Assembly (NCBI GenBank): GCA_038251625.1
Contig: JBBSBE010000016.1
Span: 1 to 46,663, forward strand
Direction: 5' to 3'
DNA from: JBBQXK01 sp038251625
GTDB taxonomy: Bacteria > Pseudomonadota > Alphaproteobacteria > Rhodobacterales > Rhodobacteraceae
DNA length: 46,663 nt
Shown here piece after piece: positions 24,585 through 33,839 of this stretch. Numbering within the stretch: position 1 is the first letter of the stretch; each line of letters opens with the position of its first letter. Below the pieces are notes generated by a model, which ran no database searches, was not told the DNA's origin, and worked only from the letters and a program-made list of their open reading frames with translations. The translations under genes and the position numbers were made by a program.

Positions 24585-25682
24585 ATGGCGGTTGCCTACC
24601 CTTGCGCTACCCCGTTGAAAGTATCCCTCCTGCCCTCCTCGATCCGCTCACTTGCCCCCCGGATGGCGCTGGCCCTGCTGATCGGCGGGGTGGGCGGCTA
24701 CGCCTTCTGGCGACTGCATCTGCCGTTACCTTGGATGCTGGGCGCGTTGGTGGCCACGCTGGCTGCAGCGCTGGCCCGTCTGCCCATTCACGCGCCAGAG
24801 GCGATCCGGCCCCCTGTGGTTGCGGTGATCGGGGTGCTTCTGGGGTCTGGCTTCACGCCCGGGCTGATCGCGCAGGCGGGGGAATGGGTGGTCTCGCTTG
24901 CGGCGCTTGCGGTCTATCTTGGAATCGCGGCGGCGATTTCGGTGCCGTTCTACCGCCGTGTGGGCGGGTTTGATCCGGTCACCGCCTATTTCGCGGGGAT
25001 GCCCGGCGGGCTGGCCGAGATGATGTCAATCGGGCGGGCGATGGGGGGCGACGACCGCAAGATCATCCTGGCCCATGCCGCACGTATCGTGGTGACGGTT
25101 GCCGCCATCGCGATCTGGTTTCGCGTGATCGAAGGGCGGACGGTTGGCAGCAATTCCGGCGGGACGCCGCTCTTGCAGATGGCACCTCTGGACATGGTGC
25201 TGCTGGTAGGCGCCGGGGTGATCGGGGCGCTTCTGGGCGTGCGGCTGCGCTTGCCCGCGCCCACGCTTTTGGGCCCGATGATCCTGTCGGGGGTGCTGCA
25301 CGTGACTGGTCTGACCACCAGCGCGCCGCCCGGCGGTCTGGTGATTGCCGCGCAGATCGCGCTGGGCACGGTCATGGGCTGCCGTTTCATCGGGGTTGCG
25401 GCAGGCACCGTCGCGCGCGCCATGCTGCTGAGCCTTGGGGCCACACTTCTGATGCTGGGCGTGGCGCTGGCCTTTGCCGCGATGCTGCACGGGCTGGTGG
25501 GGCAATCGACGGAACAGGTGCTTCTGGCCTTTGCCCCCGGCGGGCTGACCGAGATGAGCGTGGTCGCACTCGCCATCGGAGGGGACGTGGCCTATGTGGC
25601 GCTTCACCATGTGGTGCGGATCGTCATGGTCATCGCGGCGGCACCGGTGCTGGCGCGGCTTGTCAGGCGCGGCGGAGCCTAG
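24585..25682 (+). CDS. AbrB family membrane protein (two-repeat type)
   Basis: A 365-residue multi-pass membrane protein of the AbrB/AbrB-duplication family, sometimes labelled 'ammonia monooxygenase' or 'AbrB transcriptional regulator'. It is a transporter-like protein and not the DNA-binding AbrB. About ten membrane segments are visible. The internal repeat shows as LPLPWMLGALVATL with YFAGMPGGLAEMMSIG in the first half, and LPAPTLLGPMILSG with FAPGGLTEMSVVALAIGGDV in the second. The start is uncertain: ATG at 24585 lacks a clear ribosome site, and ATG at 24663 (MALALLIGG) would begin directly at the first helix. The stop overlaps that of the convergent transglutaminase gene by four bases (CTAG). 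Confidence 0.85.
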   Translation: MAVAYPCATPLKVSLLPSSIRSLAPRMALALLIGGVGGYAFWRLHLPLPWMLGALVATLAAALARLPIHAPEAIRPPVVAVIGVLLGSGFTPGLIAQAGEWVVSLAALAVYLGIAAAISVPFYRRVGGFDPVTAYFAGMPGGLAEMMSIGRAMGGDDRKIILAHAARIVVTVAAIAIWFRVIEGRTVGSNSGGTPLLQMAPLDMVLLVGAGVIGALLGVRLRLPAPTLLGPMILSGVLHVTGLTTSAPPGGLVIAAQIALGTVMGCRFIGVAAGTVARAMLLSLGATLLMLGVALAFAAMLHGLVGQSTEQVLLAFAPGGLTEMSVVALAIGGDVAYVALHHVVRIVMVIAAAPVLARLVRRGGA

Positions 25683-26569
25683 CTGTCGCGGGGCCCCACG
25701 GGCCGCGTATCCACGCTTTGCCCGCTTGTCTGCCCGCCGGATGTGCGCAGCACGCCGTGCAGCGGCGACACGTCGCCATAGTCACGCCCATGGGCAACGG
25801 TCACATGCCCCTCGCCTGCATGCATCGCGTTGGTCGGATCATAGTCTACCCATCCGCCCTTGGTGCCGCACCACGCGCGCACCCAGGCATGCATAGCATC
25901 CGCCCCTTCGAGCCGCGGCTGCCCTTTTGGCGGCAGGGTGCGCAGGAAGCCCGAGACATAGGCCGCAGGCACACCCATCCCGCGCAGCCCGGCAATCATG
26001 ATCTGTGCGAAATCCTGACAGACGCCGTGGCGCAGCGCAAACGCCTCGGCAGGGGGGGTGTCCACCGTCGTGGCCGTGCTGTCAAAGTGCATCGTTTCGT
26101 GCAGGGCAAGCCCGAATGCCTCGACCGCGGCCGATGTTGTGGCGGCGCCATCCATGGCCTTGCGCGCGAAGGCCGTGATTTCGGGCACCATCGCGACCCG
26201 GGGCGACGGGCCGAAGAAGTGATGCGGCGCGCCGGCTGCCACGCTGCGCACGGACGCAATCTCATCCGCCAGCCGGTCAAGGGGTGGCGAGAAATCCAGC
26301 GGCGCGCCTTCGGCGATCCGCTCGACCCGCGCGCGCAAGGTGAAGGCTGCGGTGGCAGCCGGTTGGCGGAACACCATCTCGGTCACGCGGTTGCCGAAAA
26401 AATCGGTGCGGTCGGCGCGTTCCACGGGCGCGGGGCTGGCCGCCACCTGGCCGATGATCAGGCGCTGACGCCCCGGCATGTCTGCGGGCATCAGGCGCAA
26501 AAGGTTGCGGCCCGCGGCGGCCGGGGGATCGTAGCTGTAGCTGATCGTGGCGGTGATGTCGTAGATCAT
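25679..26569 (-). CDS. Transglutaminase-like protease/ligase of the ATP-grasp cluster
   Basis: A 296-residue transglutaminase-like cysteine enzyme. An N-terminal beta region (YDITATISYSYDPPAAAGRN) is followed by the catalytic core with Cys184 (HGVCQDFAQIMIAGL), His227 (DAMHAWVRAWCG) and Asp244 (GWVDYDPTN), a complete triad. It ends the three-gene cluster and overlaps the ATP-grasp gene by four bases (ATGA). Transglutaminases next to circularly permuted ATP-grasp enzymes have been proposed to hydrolyse or transfer peptides made by the ATP-grasp ligase. This role is predicted, not measured. Confidence 0.92.
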   Translation of the reverse strand: MIYDITATISYSYDPPAAAGRNLLRLMPADMPGRQRLIIGQVAASPAPVERADRTDFFGNRVTEMVFRQPAATAAFTLRARVERIAEGAPLDFSPPLDRLADEIASVRSVAAGAPHHFFGPSPRVAMVPEITAFARKAMDGAATTSAAVEAFGLALHETMHFDSTATTVDTPPAEAFALRHGVCQDFAQIMIAGLRGMGVPAAYVSGFLRTLPPKGQPRLEGADAMHAWVRAWCGTKGGWVDYDPTNAMHAGEGHVTVAHGRDYGDVSPLHGVLRTSGGQTSGQSVDTRPVGPRDS

Positions 26570-28941
26570 GCGAAATACCGCTTGGCCACGAGTTCGGAAA
26601 TGTCGAGCAACTGGCCGCGCAGGGTGCCAAGCATCGGCGCGTCAATCTGGGACGGGCGCGCGACGGCAAGGCCCGTGTGGGCCAGAAGGACGGCGCGGGG
26701 CAGGGCCGCCATATGTTCTTCCCCCAACGCCCCCGGGAGCTTGTCCACCTGCTCTTTCATCTCGCCGAGCTGGTAGAGGATGGCGCGCGGGTTCTCATCG
26801 TCCAAGGCAAGAAGATCGACGACGGTCGAGCGCCCGATGCCGACCGGGAAGCGCCGCCGATGGGTCATCACGCTGTCGCCAAGCTCGATCGCAAGGTCGA
26901 GCGCGCCTTCAGGCGCCTCGGGATCGGCGAAACGCTGCAGAACGGCGGCCATTGCGTCGGCCCGTTCCAGCGCCCGGCCAAGCGTCAGGAACCGCCAGCC
27001 GACCGAATGGTACATGTTTTCGTGCACCAGACCCGCCAGCCCCGCCACGCGGCGCAAGAGGGCGCTGAGCGCGCGGGCGGCATCGTCGCCAGGCTCGCCT
27101 TCCATCCTGTGCGCCATTTCCGAAAGGTCGTTCAGCGCCTGCCAGCCATCGGCGGAAAACCTGTCGCGCAGGCGAGAGGCGCAACTCCGCGCGCGGTCGA
27201 TGCGGTAGGCCAGCCCGGGCCCAAGCGGGGCTTTGGCGTCGATCCCCTGCTTTTCCAGATGCTCGCCAAGCGCATCCAGTAGCGGCGCATGCTCATCCCC
27301 CGTTTCGGCAAAGCGAAGATGCCAGGCACGCAAGAGGCGCGTGGCCGTTTCGGCCCTTTCCACATAGCGGCCAAGCCAGAAGAGGTTGTCTGCAGCACGG
27401 CTGGGCAGTGCGGCACGGAATGGCCGTGCCACGGGGACGCCGGTATCGACCATGCTGACGACGGGCACGGCCGTATCGCTGACCACCCAGACATCGGCCA
27501 CGCTGCCGCCTTCCTGGATCGCGAAGGCGGACGTATCGCCGCCCCGACCGATCCTTGCATAGCCGCCCTTCATCACGCTCCACCCGGTTTGGCTGCGGGC
27601 CAGAAAGACGCGCATGCTCATCGGGCGGGGGACGAGGCGACCATCCTCCCATGCCGGGGTGGTGGACAGTTGCACCCGTTCCTGGCCCACCAGCGCCTCG
27701 CCATCGCGCATCAGCCATTCAGCCAGCGGCAGGTCGGCGGTGCCGGGAACGCTGGGAAACTCGGCCTCGAACGGCAACCGGTTCGACAGCGCGGGGGCCA
27801 CCGTCATTTCGCCGATATGCGCCTCGACATAGGCGCGTTGGGGCGCCTGGCCGCACCACCATGTGGCGGTATTGGCAAGCTTCAGCGGTTCGCCCCGCAG
27901 CGCCCGGCAGATACGCGGCATGAAAGCCAGAAAGGCGCGGGTTTCCAGCAAGCCGGACCCCAGCGCATTGACCATCAGAAGATGCCCGCGCCGCACCGCA
28001 TCGACAAGGCCCGGTGTGCCCAGATGCGAATGGGAATCAAGTTCCAGCGGGTCGGCAAAACCTGCATCGAGCCGCCGCCAGATCACATCGACCGGGCGCG
28101 GCCCCTCGACCGTGCGAACCATGGCCTGCCCGTCCTGCACGGTGAGATCTTCGCCCTCGAGAAGCGTAAAGCCCAGATAGCGGGCGATATAGGCATGTTC
28201 GAAGTAGGTGTCGTTCATCGGCCCCGGCGTCAGGATTGCGATGCGGCTGTCCTCGCGCGTCCGCGCAACGGCCAGCGCATCGCGGAACTGCCGGAAAAAG
28301 CCTGCGAGCCGGTGGACATAGCTTTTCTGGAAGAGGTCGGGGAAAACCCGGCTCGTTGCCACCCGGTTTTCCAGCGCAAACCCCGCGCCGGAAGGGGCCT
28401 GCGTGCGGTCGCCCATCACGAACCAGCTGCCATCGGGATTGCGCGCGATGTCGAAGGCGATGAAGTGCAGGTGCCGCCCGCCCTTGGGTGCGATCCCGAC
28501 AAGCGGGCGCAGCCATTCGGCATTATGGGCCACCACGGCGGCGGGCAGGTGCCCGTCGGCCACCAGCTTGGCCGGGCCGTAGAGATCAGCCATGATCGCT
28601 TCCAGAAGGTCGGCGCGCTGGATCAGGCCGGCCTCGATCGTTGCCCATTCGCGTTCTGCCACGACGACCGGAATGGGACTGAGGGGCCATTCCCGTTCGG
28701 TCGAATTTCCCGCGTCGTACTGACGAAAGAACACGCCTGCATCGTGCAGATAGCGCCTGCCCCGGGCAAAGCGGGCGGCAAGCTCTTCCGGGTCGATCGC
28801 TGCCAGCGCCGCGGCAAAGGGCTGCCAGACCGGGCGCATCGTACCGTCCGGCGCGAACATTTCATCGGCGACGCCCTTCAGTGGCGCATACTCGCCCAGA
28901 AGCCGGTTCAGGGCGTCGCCGCTGTCTTTCGCAGTTTCCAT
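26566..28941 (-). CDS. Circularly permuted ATP-grasp / alpha-E domain fusion
   Basis: A 791-residue fusion. Residues about 1-490 are a circularly permuted ATP-grasp type 2 domain, a predicted peptide or amide ligase: FVMGDRTQAPSGAGFALENR, ILTPGPMNDTYFEHAYIARY, and NALGSGLLETRAFLAFMPRI. Residues about 510-791 are the alpha-E domain, recognised by SRAADNLFWLGRYVERAETA. In many genomes the two domains are separate genes, so this fusion supports their joint action. It lies four bases after the DUF2126 gene and overlaps the transglutaminase gene. The substrate is unknown. Confidence 0.92.
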   Translation of the reverse strand: METAKDSGDALNRLLGEYAPLKGVADEMFAPDGTMRPVWQPFAAALAAIDPEELAARFARGRRYLHDAGVFFRQYDAGNSTEREWPLSPIPVVVAEREWATIEAGLIQRADLLEAIMADLYGPAKLVADGHLPAAVVAHNAEWLRPLVGIAPKGGRHLHFIAFDIARNPDGSWFVMGDRTQAPSGAGFALENRVATSRVFPDLFQKSYVHRLAGFFRQFRDALAVARTREDSRIAILTPGPMNDTYFEHAYIARYLGFTLLEGEDLTVQDGQAMVRTVEGPRPVDVIWRRLDAGFADPLELDSHSHLGTPGLVDAVRRGHLLMVNALGSGLLETRAFLAFMPRICRALRGEPLKLANTATWWCGQAPQRAYVEAHIGEMTVAPALSNRLPFEAEFPSVPGTADLPLAEWLMRDGEALVGQERVQLSTTPAWEDGRLVPRPMSMRVFLARSQTGWSVMKGGYARIGRGGDTSAFAIQEGGSVADVWVVSDTAVPVVSMVDTGVPVARPFRAALPSRAADNLFWLGRYVERAETATRLLRAWHLRFAETGDEHAPLLDALGEHLEKQGIDAKAPLGPGLAYRIDRARSCASRLRDRFSADGWQALNDLSEMAHRMEGEPGDDAARALSALLRRVAGLAGLVHENMYHSVGWRFLTLGRALERADAMAAVLQRFADPEAPEGALDLAIELGDSVMTHRRRFPVGIGRSTVVDLLALDDENPRAILYQLGEMKEQVDKLPGALGEEHMAALPRAVLLAHTGLAVARPSQIDAPMLGTLRGQLLDISELVAKRYFA

Positions 28942-28945
28942 CCCG

Positions 28946-31900
28946 TCACAGACCCGCTGGCCTGCGAAGATCGAGCGTCATCGGAAACTCGGGGTGCGGG
29001 GTTTCACGCAAGGGGATATAGGCATCGGGTGTGTGCCCATGCGGTGTGAACCGCGACAGCCTGCGTGCCTCGGCCTCGTTGCCGTTGACGGGAAAGGTAT
29101 CGTAGTTGCGCCCGCCGGGATGGGCCACGTGATAGACGCATCCCCCCACGGCACGGCCCGACCATGTATCGTAAATGTCAAAGGTCAGGGGCGCGTGCGG
29201 CGCGATCACGGGGTGCAGGGCCGTCGCGGGTTGCCATGCCTTGTAGCGCACGCCCGCTACCGCGACGCCTGCGCCGACGGGGGCCATGGGAAGGCTGCGC
29301 TGGTTGCAGGTCACGGTGTAGCGCGCGGGGTCGGCGGCGGTCAGCTTGACCTGCAGACGCTCGGTCGAACTGTCGGTGTAGCGCACCGTGCCCCCGATGG
29401 CGCCGGTTTCGCCCAGCACATGCCAGGGCTCCAGCGCCATGCGCAGTTCCAGATGCGCGCCCTCGGCCTCTACCTCGCCACAGAAGGCAAAGCGGAATTC
29501 GGCAAGGGCCTGGAACCATGCGGGATCGAGATCGAAGCCATGCGCGCGGAGATCGGCCAGCACGTCGAGGAAATCCTGCCAGACGTAGTGCTGCAGCATG
29601 AAGCGGTCGTGCAGTGCGCTGCCCCAGCGTGTGAGCGTGCCATCGGCCGGTGCGGCCCAGAAGCGCGCGACCAAGGCCCGGATCAGCACCTGTTGCGCAA
29701 GGCTCATCCGCGCGTTGGGCGGCATTTCGAACCCGCGAAACTCCACCAGCCCCAGCCGCCCTGTCGGGCCATCCGGGGAATAAAGCTTGTCGATGCAGAT
29801 TTCGGCGCGGTGGGTGTTTCCGGTCACGTCGGTCAGAAGGTTGCGCAAGAGCCGGTCTGTCAGCCACGGCATGGGCATCGGCCCTTGGCCGGGCGCGTTG
29901 ATCTGGCTCAGCGCGATCTCCATTTCGTATAGACTGTCGTGCCGCCCTTCATCGATGCGGGGCGCCTGGCTTGTCGGGCCGATGAAGACGCCCGCAAAAA
30001 GGTAGGACAGCGAAGGATGCCGGTTCCAGTGCAAAATCAGGCTTTTCAGAAGGTCCGGGCGCCGCAGGAAGGGGCTGTCGTTGGGTGTGGCACCACCCAC
30101 GACGACGTGGTTGCCGCCACCGGTGCCGGTGTGCCGCCCGTCCAGCATGAACTTGTCGGCGCCCAGACGGCACTGCCGCGCCTCATCATAGATCGCTTCG
30201 GTGGTGGCCACGCATTCATCCCAGCTTGACGCCGGATGGATGTTGACCTCGATCACACCCGGATCGGGCGCCACACGGATGACGTTCAGCCGCGGATCGT
30301 GCGGCGGGGCATAGCCTTCGATATGAACGGGCAGCCCAAGGCGCTTGGCCGCAGTTTCGGCGGCGCGCAGCAGATCGAGGTAATCCTCGACGTTCACCAC
30401 CGGCGGCATGAACACGCAAAGCCGCCCGTCACGCGGCTCGACGCTGATCGCGGTGCGGATGTGGCCGTCCACCTCTTTCAGGGGTGATCCTTGAAGGATC
30501 CGCTCGCCTTGCGGGCTGTCGCCCACAAAGCTGGCGGTCGGCTGGCGCCGCGCCTCGGGCTCGATGGGGGTAGTGGGTGGCAAAGGCGCGCGTTCCACGG
30601 TCGGGTCCATCGGGTTGATGTAGGGATACTGGCTGGGCGGCACCCACGGCAGGCTTTCCAGTGGCAGCCGATAGCCCACGGGGCTGTCGCCCGGCACAAG
30701 GAACATCATCCCCCGACGCAGCCGCCACTTTTCCGTGCGCCACTTTCGCCCGCTCGCCTGCGCCTGCCAGCTTTGCACCGGCAGGATAAAGCCCGCAGGC
30801 TCCGTCAGGCCCCTGTTGAAGACGGTAGCAAGACGATGCCGTTCCTCGGGGTCTTTCAGTTTGGAGTTTTCGGGGGTCACGTTCTCGGGCAGGTTCGCCT
30901 CGCGCACCAGCCAGGTCGCGGGATCCTCGAAGGCGGGAAGGATGCAATCTTCCTGCAGTTCCAGTTCCGCCGCGACCTGGTGCAACAGCGCCTCGGCGTC
31001 CTTGGCGGTCACTCCGGTTTTGGCACCTTCCTCGGCGATCAGCTTGGGGTCTTGCCAGACCGGTTGGCCATCCGTGCGCCAGTAGAGGCTGAAGGTCCAG
31101 CGCGGCAGCGTTTCGCCCGGATACCACTTGCCCTGCCCGTAGTGCAGGAACCCCCCTGGGGCAAAGCGGTCGCGCAGGCGGCGGATCAGGCGGTCGGCCA
31201 GCACGCGCTTGGTGGGGCCAACGGCATCGGTGTTCCACTCGCCCGCCTCGAAATCGTCGATGGACACGAAGGTGGGTTCACCGCCCATCGTCAGGCGCAC
31301 GTCGCCTGCCGCAAGCGCCCCATCGACCTTGCGCCCCAGCGCGTTCAGCGCATCCCACGCGTCATCACTGAAGGGCTTGGTGATGCGCGGGTGTTCGGCC
31401 ACGCGGGTCACGTCCATGGCAAAATCAAACTCGACCTCGGCAAAGCTGGCCATGCCCGAAATGGGGGCCGCGTTGCGGTAATGCGGGGTCGCGGCCAGGG
31501 GGATGTGGGATTCGCCCGTCAGCAGGCCGCTCGTCGGGTCCATCCCGATCCAGCCGGCGCCGGGCAGATACACCTCGCACCAGGCGTGCAGATCGCAGAA
31601 ATCAACCTCGGTGCCCGAGGGGCCGTCCAGCGCTTTCAGATCGGGCTTGAGCTGGATCAGGTAGCCCGAGACGAACCGCGCCGCAAACCCCAGATGCCGC
31701 AGCACCTGTACCAGTAGCCAGCTTGAATCGCGGCACGATCCCTTTCCGTTCGTCAGGCATTCCTCGGGCGTGAAAACGCCCGGCTCCATCCGGATGATGT
31801 AGCCGATGGACTGCGAGATATGGCGGTTGAGGCCCACCAGAAAGTCGAGCGTGTTGGGTTCGTCCTTCGGGGCCGCCGCAATGAAGGCGGCAAGTTTCGG

Positions 31901-32272
31901 GCCGGCGGGTTCCGGCGTGCGGTAGATCACCAGATCGTCGGCCAGATCGACCGGATATTCGAATGGCCATTCCTTGGCCGCTTCCTCGATGAAGAAATCG
32001 AAGGGGTTGTAGACTGACATGTCGGCCACAAGATCGACCTCGATCTTCAGTTCGCGCACCGGTTCTGGAAAGACAAACCGCGCCAGCCAGTTACCGTAAG
32101 GGTCTTGCTGGTGGTTCACGAAATGAGGCTGCGGGCTGACCTTGAGGCTGTGCGAAATCACAGGGGTGCGGCCCTGCGGCGCCGGGCGCAGGCGGATCAC
32201 CTGTGGGCCAAGGATCACGGGGCGGTCGTATTTGTAATGGGTCAGGTGGTGCAGCGCGGCCTTGATCGACAT
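28946..32272 (-). CDS. DUF2126 protein with N-terminal transglutaminase domain
   Basis: A 1108-residue protein. An N-terminal beta domain is followed by a transglutaminase core with Cys180 (TNGKGSCRDSSWLLVQVL), His229 (DLHAWCEVYLPG) and Asp245 (WIGMDPTSG). From about residue 300 to the end is the large DUF2126 region, with RLTMGGEPTFVSIDDFEAGE, GGGNHVVVGGATPNDSPFLR and GRLGLVEFRGFEMPPNARMS; it resembles a glutamine-synthetase/GCS-like amidoligase. It leads the three-gene cluster. By known comparative work these genes are predicted to synthesise and process a peptide or peptide tag. The ribosome site is weak (GGGAA). Confidence 0.92.
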   Translation of the reverse strand: MSIKAALHHLTHYKYDRPVILGPQVIRLRPAPQGRTPVISHSLKVSPQPHFVNHQQDPYGNWLARFVFPEPVRELKIEVDLVADMSVYNPFDFFIEEAAKEWPFEYPVDLADDLVIYRTPEPAGPKLAAFIAAAPKDEPNTLDFLVGLNRHISQSIGYIIRMEPGVFTPEECLTNGKGSCRDSSWLLVQVLRHLGFAARFVSGYLIQLKPDLKALDGPSGTEVDFCDLHAWCEVYLPGAGWIGMDPTSGLLTGESHIPLAATPHYRNAAPISGMASFAEVEFDFAMDVTRVAEHPRITKPFSDDAWDALNALGRKVDGALAAGDVRLTMGGEPTFVSIDDFEAGEWNTDAVGPTKRVLADRLIRRLRDRFAPGGFLHYGQGKWYPGETLPRWTFSLYWRTDGQPVWQDPKLIAEEGAKTGVTAKDAEALLHQVAAELELQEDCILPAFEDPATWLVREANLPENVTPENSKLKDPEERHRLATVFNRGLTEPAGFILPVQSWQAQASGRKWRTEKWRLRRGMMFLVPGDSPVGYRLPLESLPWVPPSQYPYINPMDPTVERAPLPPTTPIEPEARRQPTASFVGDSPQGERILQGSPLKEVDGHIRTAISVEPRDGRLCVFMPPVVNVEDYLDLLRAAETAAKRLGLPVHIEGYAPPHDPRLNVIRVAPDPGVIEVNIHPASSWDECVATTEAIYDEARQCRLGADKFMLDGRHTGTGGGNHVVVGGATPNDSPFLRRPDLLKSLILHWNRHPSLSYLFAGVFIGPTSQAPRIDEGRHDSLYEMEIALSQINAPGQGPMPMPWLTDRLLRNLLTDVTGNTHRAEICIDKLYSPDGPTGRLGLVEFRGFEMPPNARMSLAQQVLIRALVARFWAAPADGTLTRWGSALHDRFMLQHYVWQDFLDVLADLRAHGFDLDPAWFQALAEFRFAFCGEVEAEGAHLELRMALEPWHVLGETGAIGGTVRYTDSSTERLQVKLTAADPARYTVTCNQRSLPMAPVGAGVAVAGVRYKAWQPATALHPVIAPHAPLTFDIYDTWSGRAVGGCVYHVAHPGGRNYDTFPVNGNEAEARRLSRFTPHGHTPDAYIPLRETPHPEFPMTLDLRRPAGL

Positions 32273-32416
32273 GCAAAGTTCCCAAAGGTCTGTCCTGCGG
32301 GACGGTCACACACTTTGGCCGGGGTTGCCAGCGCAGCCGTCCGTTGCATCCACCATTGCGCCCGGAAAGACGGCCGAATGCAACCGGGCTGCACAAGATC
32401 GGGGCAGGTCCGGGTG

Positions 32417-33460
32417 TCAGGCCCGGGCGCCAAGAGCCGCGGCTTCGGCGCGCTTCACGGCAGGCTCTATCTTGGAAAGTGCGTCGTCCGCCGTCTCTGC
32501 ATCGCCGTTTCGCAAAGCCTGTGCGACCAGCGCCAGCGCAGACATCAGCCGCTCGCCCGCATCGCCGTCCATGGCTGCAACCCGGCGCCGCAGTGCCGCC
32601 ACGCGGCGCGCCATCCGCACCAGAGAGGCATCCGATGTGGCCCCGCCCGCCGGCTTGGCGTTCGATGTTTCCTTGGCCTTTGGCGTCGCTTCTTCGTCAT
32701 CATCATCATCTTCTTCTTCGTCCGCGTCGGATGAAGTGTCCTTGGCCACCTCCGGCTTCTTGCCTGTCCTAGGCGGGGCGCCCGGCATTGCAACCTGCGG
32801 GCGGCTGGACGAACCCATGAGCGCGCTCACCTCTTTTTCCAGCCGTGTGATCAGGCTTTCCGCGCGGTCACGCCGCCCGCCTTCCTTTGCCTCGATCACC
32901 GCCGACAGAAGATCGCGCAGACGGTCCCCCCGGTCGCCACCGGCGGCGAGGATCGCGGGTTTCAGCCCCTCGATGCGTTCGCCCAGCCGATCGCGCCTTG
33001 AAGTCTGCCCCGCCCCGGCCGCGTTCCAGCGCACAAAGCCATCGACGGTATCATCGTCCTCATCATCGTCGTCGTCATCGCCAAAGGGGTCTTCGCCATC
33101 GTCCAACGTGTCGATATCGACCTCGATCTCGCGCCCCGACATATCCATCACGCGGATGTTGAGCGGCAGACGTTCGGCCCGCATGTGCTTTTTCAGCTTC
33201 TTGGCTATCGCGGGCAATTCCTTGATGCAGGTCAGCACCATCAGCTTGCCAAGGATCACGAAGGTGCCATAGGCGACCTTGGTCTGCCCGCTTTCCTTTC
33301 GCGTCACGCGCGCGATCAGTTCGGGAGGCTTCTTGCGGTGGGTTGCAAACAGGCTTTCGTCTTCGCCCACACTGGGGCAAAAAGCGAAGGGCATGGGGCG
33401 GCGACGGCCCAGCCGGACGATCTTTTTCAGTTCGTCCCCGTGAACGACGTAGTCTGACAT
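32417..33460 (-). CDS. Unknown 347-aa protein with acidic linkers, T6SS-linked paralogue A
   Basis: A 347-residue soluble protein I do not recognise. Residues 9-113 align without gaps to residues 17-121 of the adjacent small gene (56 of 105 identical by hand count). The shared motifs are LGRxRPMxFAFCP, LFAxHRxK, RKExxQTK and GKxMVLTC. Asp-rich linkers lie at 117-137 and 242-258. Two helical modules (about 155-214 and 279-340) look like an internal duplication (GDRGDRLRDLLSAV against GDAGERLMSALALV). There is no signal peptide or membrane segment. AGGAGG lies three bases before the ATG. It is transcribed away from the T6SS operon, 13 bases after its paralogue, and may be an effector, adaptor or regulator of that system (inference). 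Confidence 0.75.
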   Translation of the reverse strand: MSDYVVHGDELKKIVRLGRRRPMPFAFCPSVGEDESLFATHRKKPPELIARVTRKESGQTKVAYGTFVILGKLMVLTCIKELPAIAKKLKKHMRAERLPLNIRVMDMSGREIEVDIDTLDDGEDPFGDDDDDDEDDDTVDGFVRWNAAGAGQTSRRDRLGERIEGLKPAILAAGGDRGDRLRDLLSAVIEAKEGGRRDRAESLITRLEKEVSALMGSSSRPQVAMPGAPPRTGKKPEVAKDTSSDADEEEDDDDDEEATPKAKETSNAKPAGGATSDASLVRMARRVAALRRRVAAMDGDAGERLMSALALVAQALRNGDAETADDALSKIEPAVKRAEAAALGARA

Positions 33461-33473
33461 GCGCCTCCTGCCG

Positions 33474-33839
33474 TCAGCTGATTTCCTGGCCGTCGGCGCC
33501 CATCAGCTTGACCTCAAGCGGCACCTTCTGCTGCCGGAACATTTTCTTCAGCTTCTGCGCCATGCCGGGAATGACCTTTTCGCAGGTCAGGACCATCGTC
33601 TTGCCGTCCACGGAAAACGTGCCGCAGGCAAATTTGGTCTGTTCCGCCTCTTTGCGCGCGCTCTTTCCCAGCACCTCGGGCTTTTTGCGTCGATGTGCGG
33701 CGAAGAGCGGCTCTTCCTGTCCCCCGGCCGGGCAAAACGCAAACGTCATGGGCCGGGATCGCCCGAGTTTTAGGAACTTCTTCAATTCAGCAGTGTCGAG
33801 CCGCAGCCCGCCGCCACCTTCGTCTTCGCCATCGGCCAT
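33474..33839 (-). CDS. Unknown 121-aa protein, T6SS-linked paralogue B
   Basis: A 121-residue protein consisting almost only of the domain shared with the neighbouring 347-aa protein, after a short Gly/Asp/Glu-rich N-terminus. Clear blocks are LGRSRPMTFAFCP, PLFAAHRRKKPE, FACGTFSVDGKTMVLTC and KLKKMFRQQKVPLEV. Two conserved cysteines (in FAFCP and VLTC) are kept in both paralogues. The ATG at 33839 is chosen for GGGAGGG at good spacing; an upstream in-frame ATG at 33881 has no such site. It leads a two-gene transcript divergent from tssA. The function is unknown. Confidence 0.75.
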   Translation of the reverse strand: MADGEDEGGGGLRLDTAELKKFLKLGRSRPMTFAFCPAGGQEEPLFAAHRRKKPEVLGKSARKEAEQTKFACGTFSVDGKTMVLTCEKVIPGMAQKLKKMFRQQKVPLEVKLMGADGQEIS

